From Purpureocillium takamizusanense (Eukaryota; Ascomycota; Sordariomycetes; Hypocreales; Ophiocordycipitaceae), in the NCBI RefSeq assembly GCF_022605165.1, contig NC_063075.1:248001-312000 (forward strand): a stretch of DNA of 64,000 nucleotides. The letters are read 5' to 3'. Both the position numbers and the translations under genes were made by a program. Of the stretch, positions 61,383 through 64,000 are shown piece after piece. Every line of letters begins with the position of its first letter. The stretch's first letter is position 1. The notes under the pieces are model-generated. The model did not search any database, was not told the origin of the DNA, and worked only from the letters and a program-made list of their open reading frames with translations.

Positions 61383-62970
61383 GTGCTCCGTCTGGAAACG
61401 GGAGGTACGGGTGGCAAGTGAGAATGACAGGCTCAGGTTGGATGATGGCTCGTGGAGTCCGCCATCTGCCTGAGAGCAATTCCCCCAACTTATAGAGCGA
61501 CCTGGGGAATTTGTAATAGTTAGTGCAGAAATACTGGCTTGAGAGCCTAGGAAACGAATGCTTGCTCTGAGCTTGGCCTGTTAGATCGCTTATTCTCTGC
61601 ATGGGCGCGCGTTGGTGCTGCTGCGTCCACCGTGTAAGTCGGGCTGCAGCGTAGCATTACCGCAAAACTCTTCATGTACAATGGCAGCGATTGAGTGACC
61701 ACATCGCTACATTTGCTTCGTCCCGTAGCTAGTGATTACCCAATGGCGGTATACGACATCAACCACGCCTGGGCCCGTTATTTGTACAGTGTCGGTCCCA
61801 GGACGCCATCCATAGACAGTGAGCCTTGTTGTCCCACCATTCGCTGCCCCGCGTTTTCAGTTATAGCTACGGAGAATAGATCGACTCAATGGGAAGGTCC
61901 TTGTTCTAAGGCTCATGACGTCTGCATAGACTAGATGTACGAGGTAGACACCAGCTGGACCCTTGTTCGACTTCTTGCGCAGGAGGAATATGTGCGGCAC
62001 TCGACCTCTCAAAGCCCCGCGAGTGCTTTGTTTATTTTAATTACAGCCATTTAAATGCCCTGGGAGGTGTCATGTACGGGTGCCCCACAGCCTTGCCAAA
62101 CCTGCATGCCGTTGGCGGCCAAGACTCCGTATCCGTGTTGCCGGATCGGGTTTTCCAATTAGACTGTGCTTGAGACAAATGGACGACAAGATCCTGAACC
62201 CTTGAATCCCTCGGCCAATAGAACATATTTTTTGGCGGCTTGAGCTCTCCGTGGGAAACTTTCGAGCGCGCCTCAACCAGGATTCCGGTAACCGTTAGTC
62301 GAGCGCGCGGGCGGGGCCCCGAGACACAGCTAACCTAATACAATACTCGCATTGGGTTAGCTATAACATGGTAGACGAGCACGAAACTCTAAGATGAGAT
62401 TCTCTACTTATTTCTATGTAGAACAGGGCAAAGAAAGATATGAAACGCGGCTCACGATACATATTGAGTGAAAGTATATTCACAACTTAATTGACGTAAA
62501 GGTCGAAATGAGCATCCTACTCGGGCTAGTATACTTGTCCACGACCAATGGTAAGTGCGAAGCGGTGACACAACATACCTGTGGCCGGCAGATTAAACAT
62601 GGCGTTTCTCGCACTCGTCTCAAAGAGCTAGCGTATAAACGGCAGTTGCCCGAGAGAGAGAGCCGTATGTGGGTATGGACCAAGCTCTCGGGTCTCTCAT
62701 AGGAGCCTTTATTAACCTCAAAGTCTACGGCGCCAGAGCTTCATAAGAAGATCAACACAGGCCTGCCGAGAGAGGAAATGCCTGGACCTTCCGGCAAAAG
62801 GGGTGTTGCACATGAGCTCGGGACGGTGATATGGCGTCAAATATAAACTTGTATAGAGACGAGTCCTCCCGACGGAAAACGGGCCTTAGATTTGCACGTC
62901 TCAGCTTCATGTGTAAAGCCCATCGCAGCATCCTCTAAAGTTTTGCCCCCAAGGTACAGCAGGATTCAAC
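61383..62970. other. Intergenic region upstream of the subtilisin gene
   Basis: AT-richer spacer of 1.6 kb. It holds the 3' flank of the hydrolase, several CT/TA-rich patches and a TATA box near its right end. No gene or RNA is supported. Confidence 0.45.
62842..62847 (+). promoter_or_regulatory. TATA box of the subtilisin gene
   Basis: TATAAA inside AAATATAAACTT lies about 130 nt before the ATG, a normal distance for a regulated fungal protease gene. Confidence 0.5.

Positions 62971-64000
<1,030 letters not shown>

Overview
The window is nuclear DNA of a filamentous ascomycete, most likely a Sordariomycete of the order Hypocreales. The evidence is short introns (41-288 nt, mostly 50-90 nt) with GTANGT-like donors and CTNAC branch points, strongly GC-biased third codon positions in the conserved genes, and a family set typical of that group (Zn2Cys6 and C2H2 regulators, MHYT protein, secreted S8 and S33 peptidases, metzincin-like protease). 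No rRNA, convincing tRNA, CRISPR array or intact transposon was seen. All gene models below were spliced by eye from reading frames and splice signals.

Region 1 (1-41 kb) is a conserved, GC-rich housekeeping and regulatory block. In order it holds a golgin of the Imh1 type (minus, runs off the left edge), lunapark (plus), an SR-protein kinase (minus), a possible small acidic protein (minus), IWS1 (minus), the nuclear-envelope protein Brl1/Brr6 (plus), a Zn2Cys6 regulator (plus), Pex16 (plus), a C2H2 zinc-finger regulator (plus) and a phytanoyl-CoA dioxygenase-like protein (minus). IMH1/LNP1 and IWS1/BRL1 are divergent pairs that share promoter space. Several intergenic spaces are very long (3.6, 4.3 and 9.7 kb). 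They are filled with microsatellites, including pentanucleotide runs, and with clusters of a GGTACCTTACCT-like motif.

Region 2 (about 41-64 kb) looks like an accessory region. Intergenic DNA is more AT-rich and the genes are orphan, secreted or degradative. They are a secreted metzincin-like protein fused to a Gly/Pro-rich tandem-repeat tail, a sterol-desaturase/fatty-acid-hydroxylase family protein, two orphan basic-tailed proteins, a small secreted cysteine-rich protein with a C-type-lectin-like pattern, a HypX/HoxX-like formyltransferase plus enoyl-CoA-hydratase fusion, a membrane MHYT-domain sensor, a secreted S33 alpha/beta hydrolase, and a secreted proteinase K-type subtilisin that runs off the right edge.

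The gene set suggests a fungus that degrades protein-rich substrates or hosts. The secreted hydrolases, the lectin-like protein and the repeat-tailed protease could work together outside the cell, but the window holds no direct evidence of co-regulation. The best candidates for something undescribed are the protease/repeat fusion at 42.9-44.8 kb, the lectin-like mini-protein at 50.2 kb and the fungal HypX homologue at 50.8-53.1 kb.
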